The notes under the pieces: model-generated
Databases searched by the model: none
Told to the model about the DNA's origin: nothing
Seen by the model: only the letters and a program-made list of their open reading frames with translations
Program-made: the position numbers and the translations under genes
In this document: in pieces, positions 1 to 13,325 of the stretch
Numbering within the stretch: the stretch's first letter is position 1
How the letters are laid out: each line of letters starts with the position of its first letter
Origin: Leucocoprinus leucothites
Lineage: Eukaryota; Basidiomycota; Agaricomycetes; Agaricales; Agaricaceae
Assembly: GCA_013368445.1 (NCBI GenBank)
Contig: JAACJO010000017.1
Coordinates: 620,001-684,000, forward strand
Length of the DNA stretch: 64,000 nucleotides
Direction of reading: 5' to 3'

Positions 1-110
1 TACTCCTGAAGACTCATGGACGATAGTACGATTATCGATAATACAAATAGAAACTCATTTTATCATTCTATATCACGGAAAGGCTTTTCTTGCGAGAGTA
101 TGGACAATCA

Positions 111-2098
<1,988 letters not shown>

Positions 2099-2821
2099 GA
2101 TTGGTAGATGATAGAATAAGAGAGGGAGATTGGATTTCGAGGATTGACGAACATATATATGTCATCGGTGAAGACCCCTATCGTGACCGTGTGAGATTAG
2201 ATGAGATGTTATCGGGACTATATTTATCCGCCCATTCCTGGCATCATCCCTCCTAAGCGAGCCGAGGCAGCCAATAGCCCTCGGACAACTTCCGTTTTAT
2301 TTAAACAGTGCCTTCTAAGATTAATTTAACAATGTAGTGGTAGTGGTCATGTACGCGGGTTCACTCCAGTTGGGTAGGGCATCAAGCTTCAGCTTAGATT
2401 CAGTTAGTCGTCCGAGGGCTAAATTGGAATGCCCGTGTCTTCCCGACCCTTTATAGCATCGTTATCGCTCAATCTTCAATTTCAAATCAGAACCTCCACA
2501 AGTTCCTTAAACGTGCGCCCCCACTTATGAAATCGATATTTTTGAGCGCCGATGTATAGGCCAACATGTTACGACGAGAAATGCGAAATTGATAAGGTAC
2601 ATCACGACCTCAACGCCTCTATTTTGAGTCATATCTACCGTCAACCTATCCAGTCCTACTGTACAGTAATACAGAGGTACGGTCCCAGGTTGAGAATGCT
2701 AATTACGCTGATAATATATTACAGCTTGAATGTAGTATACGTATGAAGGGGTATATCTAATCACAATAGATTATGACTACAGTAATTGGGTTCACGTTGT
2801 CTATCTGGTTATAGAGGTAGC
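2099..2821. other. Intergenic: upstream of GPI, downstream of MFS 1
   Basis: This is the presumed promoter of the leftward GPI gene and the 3' flank of the leftward transporter. An AT-rich run (tatatatat, about 2153-2160) lies some 55 bases upstream of the GPI start codon and could be a TATA-type element. No credible coding sequence was seen. Confidence 0.5.
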
Positions 2822-5062
2822 TTAGCGAGCGAGAGGCCTTTCGACAATAAGGAAGGAAACCACTATTGCTGTGAAAGTCAAAGCCATGGAGAGAATTTGA
2901 GTGCTATGGATAGCAGTTGCGTATGCGGCCCGGACAGTTGCGCGCGTTTCTACATCTAATTCATTGAGGTACGCAAGGGACTTTCTGACCCGCCTGGCAA
3001 TCTGGATAAGAGGCAATGAATATCTTCTCAAGTTGTATTTAAGCGCTACTTTCTTACCTCGTCAGCATCTTTGCCCTGAATAGTATGGCGGAGCGTGGAT
3101 TGGAGACTCATTTGCACGAGCGTACTGCCTATCGAAAGACCGATGACGGAACCAAGAGAACGGAAAAAGTATGAAACTGAGGTTTATCGAGTTAAATAAC
3201 CTCGCACAAGATCAGTATAGGAAAAAAGGCCGTACCTGCTGTTCCAACTGCTTGATCGGATTTGTCCACATTCGCAATCAATGAAACCACTGAAGTTGTG
3301 ATACCGCCACCATAGCCCAATGCAGTCACTGCCAACCCTGGACATGTCAAACATCAGCATTTCAACTCGCGGTGTGAACTCTAAGCGAGATATGCACCTG
3401 CAATGATCTCTCCCATGGACTTTGGCATCCTCAAGAGCCCAGTCCCGCCCGCCACGGTCACAATACCTGAAAGCATGATAATGTACGAGCAAGTGGAGAG
3501 GTAATAGTACCGTCCCGTGCTCTGCATTATAACGCCGCAAACCAGGCTGCTCGTTAAGTCAGCTGCGATGACAATGACGAGCCAAGCTCCAGTAACTGCT
3601 GCCGATTTTCCAAGTACGGCTTGGAAATATAGTGAGGTGTGGAAAAGCTGCCCAAAACTCGCAGCGACAGTGAGGAAGTTGAGGAGATAAGGTGCGATAA
3701 GACGTCTACTAAACACAATGCGTGGAGGTGCAAAGGGTTCGGCTGCAACGAACCCTTCAATGAGTCCAAATATGATGAAAAGGAAGGCGAATGAAATGAG
3801 CGCAGAGACCGTCGACGCATGTTGCCAGCCCAAGCTTCCGCCTTTGTCCATGCCGTATAAAAGGCAGAAGACGGCACAGACAAGCGTAATGGCGCCAAGA
3901 AAGTCTATCCTGCGGATCTTTTCCTTGAACAGTTCTACTGGATTTGGCTTTAGTTTTTCTTCAGCGGATGCATCCACCGTGGTAATGGCGGCCGCGGGGG
4001 GAGTAGAGGATGGAGGATTCGGTATTTGAAGGAATAAATATACTGAGACGCCAGATGCGATTGCCAGAGGGAGCTGAATAAAGAAGCCCCAGCGCCAACC
4101 GATCGTGTCCGCAAGGAAACCGCCGAGTGAGGCGCCGGCTGTATTTCCGCAAGACCAAACGATATTCATGAGACCTGTTGGAATATTACCATTGTGAGAC
4201 CCGTGGCCCAATAATAGCGGTGATCCACCCGCCTTGCCAAGTACCGCGAGATCGGAGTGGAACGAGGTCGGAGATGATAATGCTAGCGAGCCTGCCATCC
4301 ATAAATATGTCAGTGCTACGACAGAGACACAAAGAATCATGATACACGTACGTCGCCATTCCACCTCCACCAATGCCGGCAAGCGCACGACATGCAATCA
4401 ACATGTTCATACTCTGTGCAGAGCCACACAGCATGCAACCAAATGCGAAAATCGTGTAAGCAAATAAAATACAACTCTTCCTTCCGAATATGTCACTAAG
4501 CTTTCCAAAAAGAGGCCTACGCGCCAAAACATATCGTAAACGGGGCGTCTTTGGGTGAAAGATGGGGAAAACGTACTGGAAGCTCGAAACAGTGAGCAAA
4601 TAAGCAGTAGCAATCCAACTCGTCTTCTCGAGGGCATTGAAGTATGAACCAATAGCACCGAAGGCTGGCCAGAGAATGAGAGTCAGGAAGTGGACTCGTC
4701 ATGGTAGTACGCACAGGAAATCACGATAGTGTTGTCCATTGCGGACAGGAAAACTCCGACTAGAATAGGGGCCACCTAGTCGAAGGAGAAAATTAGCAAC
4801 AATCACCAACCATAATGAAGCTACTACGTACACAGAGAAACTGTGCCCCCAACCTGACTGGCCTCTCATCCGCCTCATTAGCCTCAGTACCAGGTGTCCT
4901 AGCCTCTTCTGCCTTCCCAGTATCTTCAACCTTCCCAGAGTCCTTAGTCTTCTCCAACTCCTCGACTTTGGTTCCAGCCGGACTTGGAGACCTTTCATCA
5001 ACGAGAGTGATTTGCGAACGAGACGACGACATAAACGAGGGGGTCGTCGGACTTTTGAGCAT
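2822..5062 (-). CDS. MFS transporter, DHA2 (14-helix) family, copy 1
   Basis: Membrane exporter of the drug:H+ antiporter-2 type; relatives move drugs, toxins or basic amino acids, and the substrate cannot be read from sequence. Hydrophilic N-terminus (MLKSPTTPSF or the in-frame MSSSRSQITL at 5032), then AMDNTIVISCAFGAIG, KTSWIATAYLLTVSSFQ, the MFS signature PLFGKLSDIFGRK, RALAGIGGGGM, ISDLVPLRSRGTWQG, WSCGNTAGASLGGFLAD and IGWRWGFFIQLPLAI. It ends SFLIVERPLAR. The frame is open across all joined exons. The intron after TWQ (4175-4232) has a GC donor. Close paralog of the transporter at 13.3-15.4 kb, sharing intron positions and motifs. Either Met could be the start; I used the outer one. Confidence 0.9.
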
Positions 5063-6371
5063 CGTGCCAGACGAGACGAGACAAGACAAAACGAGGGAGA
5101 GAGAGATACGAACACAAGAAGAACGAAACAACGAAACAAGAACCTAGTCCATCAACTAAAAGTCTTTTTGAACTCGGGCCAGAAATTTGGTGTTCGTTCC
5201 GGGTGTGGAGCCGCTGGACCCCTTGCCATAATACTTCCAGTTGCAATCGAATTCAATTTACCTCTCAACCAAAAATTTGAGCCGAGAAAGTCAAGGCTAG
5301 TGACGTATCATTGGTTTAATCAAGTCGGTCGATTCTTCCAGGATTGTTCTAGGACCCTCGGATTATATTGGCCACCGTTCGCATCCCCAGAAATAGAGCT
5401 GGTCGGGACCGGGATATTTTTAGCGCATCGACCCTTGGTGAGGTGTTAGCCAAAATGAAGTTATAGTTTGAACAAGACACTCAGCTCTAGCCACGTCGCT
5501 GTAGATTTTATGAATAATAGAAGACACACAATGAACTACAGGATGTCCTCACCTAGCATGGGCTCCAACGTCCGCGGCACGGAGACCACCGGTTTTCTTT
5601 TACGTGCAAACCATAACAACACACACAAGCGCCTATGAATCGAGGGGGCTACTTACGGCCACCCTATTCGAGGACAACACTGTTGATACAACCCTCCGCG
5701 CATCAGGTTCCCACCCCACTGCTGCGCGCTACTAGCACTGATTCTGGTTCATTCTAATTTCTTGGCTTAACCCCTGTCCTTTGCAAAACGAACAACTCCA
5801 ACATTCGTGGATTCTCGATTACGTTCGCAAACTGAGCTCATCTCGGTGACGGTGTCGATGGAGTCGGCTTCCGAGCCCGAGAAATGTGATTTGGCATTCC
5901 AAAAATAACTGTCGATTGTTCGGGGCACTAATTCCTGAGTGACTGTGCTTCGCTAATGCAGGTTCTGCGAAAGATACAACCCGGTTGACGGTGCTGGTTT
6001 TATCATCATCCACAGAGAAATACTTTAGCCAACGGTATTGCTGACTGGTATGGAATAAGGAGCCAAACTGGCGAAGCATTTCAAAGTTCAAAATGTCATG
6101 TAGCAAACAGGGTCAACGATCCGAAGGCGACTGTTCAGGGAATCCCGGAGACCCTGAAATTTATAGAAACTTACGAAACTTCCGTGAATCTCAACAACGA
6201 TTTTCGGCCAGAATCAGGTGTCCATCTGAACCCCGACTGACCATTGTACCACGAGCAGCTTGCTCGTTGTCCTCTAGCTTGAACAAGGAGCCATTTCAAA
6301 GGGGTTTTAGCTACAAAATTGAAATTCTACACATGCCCACCAAGATAATTATCGAGTGTGCTTATCCTCTC
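5063..6371. other. Intergenic: MFS 1 upstream region
   Basis: About 1.3 kb between the transporter start and the COP9 subunit stop, both leftward. It must hold the transporter promoter. The longest open frames here have no recognisable motifs or convincing exon structure. No repeat or RNA gene was seen. Confidence 0.5.
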
Positions 6372-8033
6372 TCAAGTAGTATACATCGTCTCCTCAACCC
6401 AAACCTGTGCCCCCGAACCTTCCTCACCACCACCTCCACTACCATATAACATCTCCTCAGCACCCCTCGATTCATCCCTCAGCTTGACAGCTTTAGCCAA
6501 GTATTCACGCGATTTTCCGAGATCCATATCGAGCCTGGTAAGGAATCCAGCTTGGTTCTGTACCGAACGAAGAAGATTGTCTACTTGGGCTTGACTGAAT
6601 GTTGGAGGTGGGTCGGAGAATGTTACTGTGCCGTTAGCAGAGATGCGAGCGGAAATTTCATTGGATTCAATCTGATACATGGGGTAAGTCGTGTTAAGGG
6701 GTTATGATGGTGTGAGGAGGGCAGGAGGACAGACCATATTGAGCAACATATCGCGGACTTGATCCTCGGAATCAAGTTTTACTTGACGCGCGATATCGGT
6801 AAGATTGAGTGTAACGTAGGTACCAATAAGCCTCTTGAGTGCCCATCGCGGGGCACGCTCAATTGCTTGATTGATCAATCCAATGTTTTTCTCCTACACA
6901 TCCATTGAATAATCAGTAAAATGAAAAACAATAACGCAGAGCTTCACATACCGCAGCAAACACCGGTCTTGCCTTCTTCGCAATATCTTTGAGCGCATCA
7001 ACATCATGAGGGTACGCATTGACAAACGCATTGTACGGAGAGTTCTTGAACAACCGGGTCAAGTTCGATAACGCGTATTTTGGTAGTGGCTCCGTCTTCC
7101 CTCTCGAAATCAGTTGCACCAAACGCATTTTCTTCAGAGCTTCAAGTTGAATTGCACTAGGCACCATACCAGGCGAGGTAACACAAATCTCAAAAAACTC
7201 TTCCGCCTTGGCCCACATCTTCAGTGCGGCAAGAGCGATACCGCCCGCGTAGTGGTAGATGAGATTGTCGACATAACTCATCTCTGTGGTATCCAGGTTG
7301 GTGATGGGGTGTTCAAGGATGGGGAGGGCATCTGTAAATCGACGATTGGAAACACAAAGCTGTGAATGAAACAATTGAATCAGTACGATAGTCAGGACTA
7401 TTCAAAAGATGAGACATACGAGAAGGAAGGCGGGGTGGAGAGCGGTAAGATACGATGGATCCGGAACAAATCGTTGAATGAGTGCACGGAGGGGTATAAT
7501 CGACGCGATTTGCTGTTGATGCTTATGTTAAGAGAACTGATCTTGGATACAAGAGTAAGATGACGGACATTGTTGTAGTGCAGAGCTAAACGGTGTAGAT
7601 TTTTGCCCAGTGCGATTACTTCAATCTTTCTTTCAGTATAAACTCGTGCCACAGAAAAACAGGAAGCTTACGACGTTCAGGAGCGTAACGAGCTTGGTGT
7701 ACATCGAAGTTATGACAAAAGCTATCAACGATCTGCCATGGAGGTGGTAGAGCTCCATGAATAGTTAATCTCGCCGACCTAAAGGTCAAAGTAAGCGTCA
7801 GTCACAAAAGTCCATCTAGAAGAGAGTGGAGACACGTACAAGATATACAAAACTCCGAGTGTGTTGGCTCTAACATCCAGAATTCCCAACGGATCTTGAC
7901 CTGACGAGAGTGTGCTCGCGAGGATGACTTCTCGCGTATCGTTTGGAATATTTCGAAGAAAATCGTTCAGTTGGCGAGGATTGTTGGAAGAAGTAATCTG
8001 TGCGATGAGTGTATCAAGGTCCAGATGATCCAT
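6372..8033 (-). CDS. csn3: COP9 signalosome complex subunit 3
   Basis: Subunit of the nuclear complex that removes Nedd8 from cullins. It starts MDHLDLDTLIAQITSSNNPR at 8033 and is split into about eight exons. Middle exons give an alpha-helical repeat region (RRFTDALPILEHPI, YHYAGGIALAALKMWAKAEE, FEICVTSPGMVPSAIQLEA). The C-terminal PCI/winged-helix part contains RWALKRLIGTYVTLNLTDIA and ISARISANGTVTFSDPP, the strand pair expected at the end of CSN3 PCI domains. The tail is Gly/Glu rich and ends EETMYTT. No catalytic residues are expected because the activity resides in CSN5. No defect was seen. The identity rests on the PCI tail plus overall layout; a proteasome lid paralog (Rpn3) is less likely given the length. 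Confidence 0.85.
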
Positions 8034-8408
8034 CCTTGGTACTTTGGATTATGGGCGAGTGGACCAAGTGGTATGTTCTGGGCCAAGCTGTGGCCTAGCT
8101 CAATGAGTCGGCGCGCTGATTGTGGTCACGTGGTATAATATATCCCCAAAAATAGGGGTAAAAGCGCCCAAAGATAACTGCGGATTATTCGAGCCAAGTC
8201 GAGGTAGGAGACCAAGTTGCTCTGGTAATCATACTTTCATCATGGCAGAAGTACATGTGTATAGGGGCAGTGAACGTGGCACAGGAATGAATGTGGGCAG
8301 ATTGAACGTGGTTCGATGGTGGTGATGCTACTAATACTGAGATGAAGTTTACATACACTAACAGCTGTACAACTTGCACTCGTGGCTATACTACTATTGA
8401 GCTACATA
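8034..8408. other. Short intergenic: CSN3 upstream
   Basis: About 375 bases between the CSN3 start and the stop of the leftward P450. It should contain the CSN3 promoter. I see no distinctive element beyond AT-rich stretches. Confidence 0.4.
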
Positions 8409-10498
8409 TCACTTGCCTAACTCCCCACGAGGCACAAATTTACAGTCAAAGGGTAGCGGAGGACTATGCCATGTGCCATCAATAAACGGCCACGCTTGAA
8501 AAAGAGGAAGAAACGTACCAAACAACGAGATCGGGCCAGTCCATTGACGGAGTTTTGACTTGGCCCGTTGTCTCATCAACAGCATACTCGATATTGAATA
8601 CAGATAAAACATGCGTCGCGACCATGAACAAATTGTACAATGCTACATGCGTCCCTGGGCAAACCCTAGAAAGAGAAACGGTAGAGAGCGATTGAACAAG
8701 CATGTTACTAAGATGACAACATAAAATGCAACGCTCACCGTCGACCGAACCCAAAAGCAACATCAGCCGGGTCACGCATGTTACGATTTAACTGTCCTTT
8801 CTCGTCGAGGAATCTTTCCGGTTGGAACTTGTCGGGGTTAATTCCATAAGTCTCCTCGTTGTGTAGCATAAGCCATGAGTTGGGTATAATGAGCGAATCT
8901 TTGGGTATGTGGTATCCTTTATACTCATCGTCTTGAGTTACAGCATGGGGAGCTCCAAGCGGTAGGACAGGTCGCCATCTAGGTCAAGGTTAATAGGTGA
9001 AAAGAACGATAAAAAATGCTCGTACCGGAGGACCTCTTTGAGCACAGCAGCAAGGTATGGTAATTTATCCTTGTCGTTCCATTCTGGTACATGTCGCTTT
9101 TCAGCTGCGAGGAGTTGATCCAACTCTTCCTGTGCACGCTTCTGGGCCTCTGGGTGGAGAAGCATTGCGAGTATGAAATTGTGTAGTAGCGCGAGGGTCG
9201 TGTCGACACCACCTACGAGACAAGTATGTTAGTTGCGAGTGGACCGGGACGAGGGGAAAGTGTGACATACCAGCAAACATCATACCCGCAGTATCTTTCA
9301 CCACCTCCAACTCCTTCTCTCCGTCATCCAAACACAGAGAAATGAACGATTCTTCAGCTTTGCCTTCCGCCTTCACGTCCATGGATCACCATTCATCAGA
9401 TCTCAGTACTGCAACGACGATATGAGTAGCAAGAGACTCACAATCAACGACCGTCCAACGTCAAACGGGAGTTCACGGAACTCCGTCGCCAGCCTTCGCC
9501 ACTCCGGCATTTTGGCTTTGAACGCCAGACCAGGGAACCATGACGGAAAATACTTGAGCGCCGGGATGAGATCAACGATAACTGCACCCTCGGCGTATGA
9601 CGCATTGATAGTCCCCACAGCGGCTTCTGCCAGCTTGATTATAGCATTCAAGCCCCGTGGGTCAGAATCTACACCGGAAGAAGTTATGTTGTTCCTGGAG
9701 GGGAGACGAGAGCTTTCTTGTTGGTTGAAGGGAAGACCATAGGCGAGTGAGAGTGTCGTCGAGCCGATCGCACTTGATAAAGTTTTAGAAGTGAATACCA
9801 AGAATAGAACCGGATCAAAGAGACTGGAAGTGTGACCAGGAGAGGGCGAAACTTACTATCGGAAAATGTTAGCCCAGTCTTTAGGATTCTCGAAGAGGTT
9901 GGGAATGAGTCTTTCGCGGACGGAGGTTAGATACTTGTGCTGGAAAACCTCCGGCTTGGAAGGGTGAAAATGTTTCTGGAATAGTTTTCGTCGCTCGCGC
10001 CAGGCGGTGGTATACAACATGTTGCTCATGAGCCATTCCCATCCCGTTATCTCGACGATTGAAAATGCCGATCTAAGCGGATTTGAGATTGGCATATGAC
10101 ACGGAGAATAGATAGATATACCTGCTTGAGTAGATGGCAGATCGTTTGTCCAAAAGATCTACAGCAGCCTCCATTGAGTTCAGTATTATGATGTTCAGGC
10201 CCGCGCCCTGCATATGAAGAATGTCCGAATCTGCAGGTAAAATAATAGGTGATCTTGACTTGGTGGAAAATGATGATTGGGACGTACTATATTCTTTCCC
10301 CCATTTTGTGTAGGTCTCCCATGCCCTGTGTTTAGGCATATACGCCAAGCTTCCTATCCATGGAGGAAGCTTGGACGGACCCGGCGGATATCGAGGTGCC
10401 GTACTTTTCTTGTACGCGATCCATGTTAAAAGGGTGAGCGCAGTGGTACTGTACACTGTAGTTGGAGTGAGGTATTCTGCAAGCCACCCAAGGCCCAT
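8409..10498 (-). CDS. Cytochrome P450 monooxygenase A (OrdA-like)
   Basis: Membrane-anchored haem-thiolate monooxygenase, substrate unknown. The start is the ATG in ACCATGG at 10498 (MGLGWLAEYL), followed by a hydrophobic anchor and the proline hinge YPPGPSKLPPWIGSL. Other landmarks are the C-helix region TTAWRERRKLFQKHFHP, the I-helix FAGGVDTT (acid and Thr pair present, split by an intron after the first Gly), the K-helix EVLR, the PERF segment in KFQPERFLDEKG, and the haem loop FGFGRRVCPGTH. The C-terminus reads PRGELGK. About nine introns; all junctions tested keep the frame open. It lies next to the second DHA2 transporter with a 2.8 kb divergent spacer. It resembles fungal O-methylsterigmatocystin oxidoreductase-like P450s by motif layout only. 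Confidence 0.92.
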
Positions 10499-13325
10499 GG
10501 TAAGTGAAAGGAAGAATGAAAGCTTCAAGGCACTAAACGCCGAAGTTCATAACCCTTTTACAAGTGGTCACGCCGTGGCATAAAACGACTCAGACAGTCA
10601 CGGACAAAGTTTTAAACGTTGATGACGTGAAGCTATCGTAAAGATGCTTCCTGTCCGCATCCACCTGGACGGAAGTTGTGCTCACAGTTGGAGGAGTGAG
10701 GATAATGCCGAATTTCGATAAGATCGGGAAGGGAGTGAATGACTTGGTTAATCTAGTCACGTATGATTTCCTGATTGCAAAGGCCAAGTTTAAACGCGAG
10801 TTCGTTGCGCGTTTCAAGGTTTTCGAAGATCAACAACGGTAATCGTGCCGCAAAGACTCATGTTGCAGTTCGGAGTTCCATTAGAATCTAGGAGGATGGG
10901 AGGAAGCTCAGCAACGAGACTAATGAGAAACTCATTGCCTCAAGTATGTAAGTAGAATACACACATAAAGCAGCACTGAATCCGATATGTGCTGTACTAT
11001 GAGGTCAATCAAAAGCGTGCTGTAGCCTGCAGGACGCTAGTTTTTCCTGTTCAGCTCATCTAGGCACGTCCGTGGTTCGTGGTCCCTCAGCACGATAAAG
11101 AGATAAAGATTGTCCGTCATCATTTACAGCTCCTTATGCTGAACACTTCAGACAAAGGAATGTTGGAGACTGACTTCTGAGTTTACGATAAGGGCGGTAC
11201 ACTGGGGTCTGGGCCGGAGAGGTGGTACGCGCGAAAATTCAAGCCCACGTGCCCACTCGGTCCGCAAAGCAGGACCCCGGTTACTGTCTATTCGAGCCTG
11301 CGGTCTCATCGCAGGATACTCGTGCTGGTGGCCGACACCCCAGGAAAATAAAAATGAAATAAAAACAAGGAGGAGAGAATGAGTCAGAATTCATTCCCCC
11401 ATCTCCACTGTTTCCCAGCTATCAAGCTTCCATTGAACCTCATCCGTTGCTCAAAACCTTCATAATACATACATGCAGTGACCTACATTCACGGCTTGAG
11501 AAAATCTGCCACGGAAAATTAAAGGATAGAATACTGAGCGTGGAAATCACTGAAAAAAGGTTGAATACTCGATAAGATGAGGATACTCGGGCAGATCAAG
11601 AGCTAGTCCATGTTGAGCCTAACCTTCACCTCACCTTGACCCGAAGTTACGAAATCCGAGCGCTTGCCTGCGCCGCTTGGATGAATGTCGAGTCCCCTAT
11701 GTAGCAGTGCCACATTCAGCATTTCGCGACAAGCTGATATTCGTCAAGATTCATTGACATAGGAATCTCACGGTCACTAATCACAGAGCTTGTCCATAAT
11801 ATTATATATGTTCTTTGAAACATAGGAATACTCAATCTGTGCCATAATTGACTCTGTCCCGAGACTATCACTCATGAAACCCGCCTGGAACGCAAAGGAT
11901 ACCAGGTCGGTAATGGAGGAAAAATTTCTTTGTAAGTTATGTACTCTTTCAATAGCATTCATTCGACTCGACGGCTCTAGGGCGGGTCGTTTTATCCTGC
12001 TTTTGGCACAGAAGGTCAAGCGCATAACTACTTGAGGATGATAGAGTTTCGATGGTAGCTCCGCCGCTCAGAATGGCATCTTGAAGCAACACTACTAGTG
12101 TGGTTAGTGGGTACTGGCAATTCCCAATCGCGAGCATCTCTGTCAAACATTAACTCCTTGCACCATGGGTGAAATATACGATTCCACTCCATACTTACCG
12201 CACCTCAACATTGCGCCCACATGCTCTACATAGCTTTATATCCTTTCCGAATGACTAATCTTCAGGCTGGGAAGGGTGCCTTCGGATAAGGCGCTTCATG
12301 ACGGTAAAAGCTGTAGCTCATTATGACCTTCAAAGGTAGAATTGTCAGTTCAACTGATGAATTCATACAGCTCGGTCTCGAAAAGCTCACTGGCACGATC
12401 TTAGGCCCAGGTTTTGGGCTCATAACATCGTCTAGATAGGTTCTGAATTGGACATCAGCGGTAGGTATGGGCGGTGACGGTGGCGCCATCGAAGGATTCG
12501 CATTCCGCGCTCAATGGCTAGAATTGGAATCATTGACGGTCATCTGGATCCCGAGGTTTCATGACTTTAAGCAGTTAGAGTGACCAGTTTTTGTTTAGTA
12601 CCCTAGCAATCGATAAGTAATGTCAGTCACGGTTTAGTTACCGAGATTGAATATTGAGATCCAAGAGATTTTGAAACTGCCCTCATCTAGGAGATAGTAT
12701 CAGCGTGATTTCACTGAAGTTGTGTGATATCTCCAAATAGATCTCCATTTGAGAAGGCTCGCACTTGCCTCTACAGGATTAGCGGTCTTGTGTCCCTGGA
12801 ACTCACACATAATATGTCGCGATGGAGCAGCTAGGATAAATAATTGGGATATTCGTTGCTGCGGTGCCCCTACATCGATGGGGTAAGTTTGAATGTGCTT
12901 TCATGTTTGTGTATTCATCTGCAGCTAAAGCAAGCCGACATATTATATCGCACAGGACGACACTTCTCTGGATGACTGTACTCATCCAAGCCAGACGAAA
13001 CATACTAGTCAAGGGACAATGGGGGAGGTGGATCGCGAATATGAGATACGCATGCTCAAATATACCAGAACCGATCATAGGTGAATAGACATCTAGGGCT
13101 CCGTGTCGAACGCACTCGTTGAGATAAAGAGGACGGGAGTCCTTCCTGAGATATTTCGAGTTCGTGTGGCGCTCAGGAAGTCACGGGGATCTAACGGCTA
13201 TAGCCGGCCGTTGTTCCGAACATCGGGTATGCATGAACACCAGGAACACCGGTTCAATTTACCGACCTTGGTGAAAAGATACCCACCCTCAGGAGCATTC
13301 GCTCACCAGAGCGCAGACGTGAACA
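10499..13325. other. Divergent spacer between P450 A and MFS 2
   Basis: A 2.8 kb region holding the upstream sequences of both flanking genes. On the minus strand, 12489-12391 encodes MAPPSPPIPTADVQFRTYLD and onwards, and is followed by gtgagc, so it looks like a possible first exon. Further minus-strand open stretches lie at 12146-11949 and 12025-11777. I could not join these into a recognisable protein and regard them as unresolved. No repeat or RNA gene was seen. Confidence 0.4.

Noticed and set aside
5819..6106. 95-codon minus-strand frame before MFS 1
   Set aside because: No ATG-driven conserved motif, no splice partners and no recognisable family.
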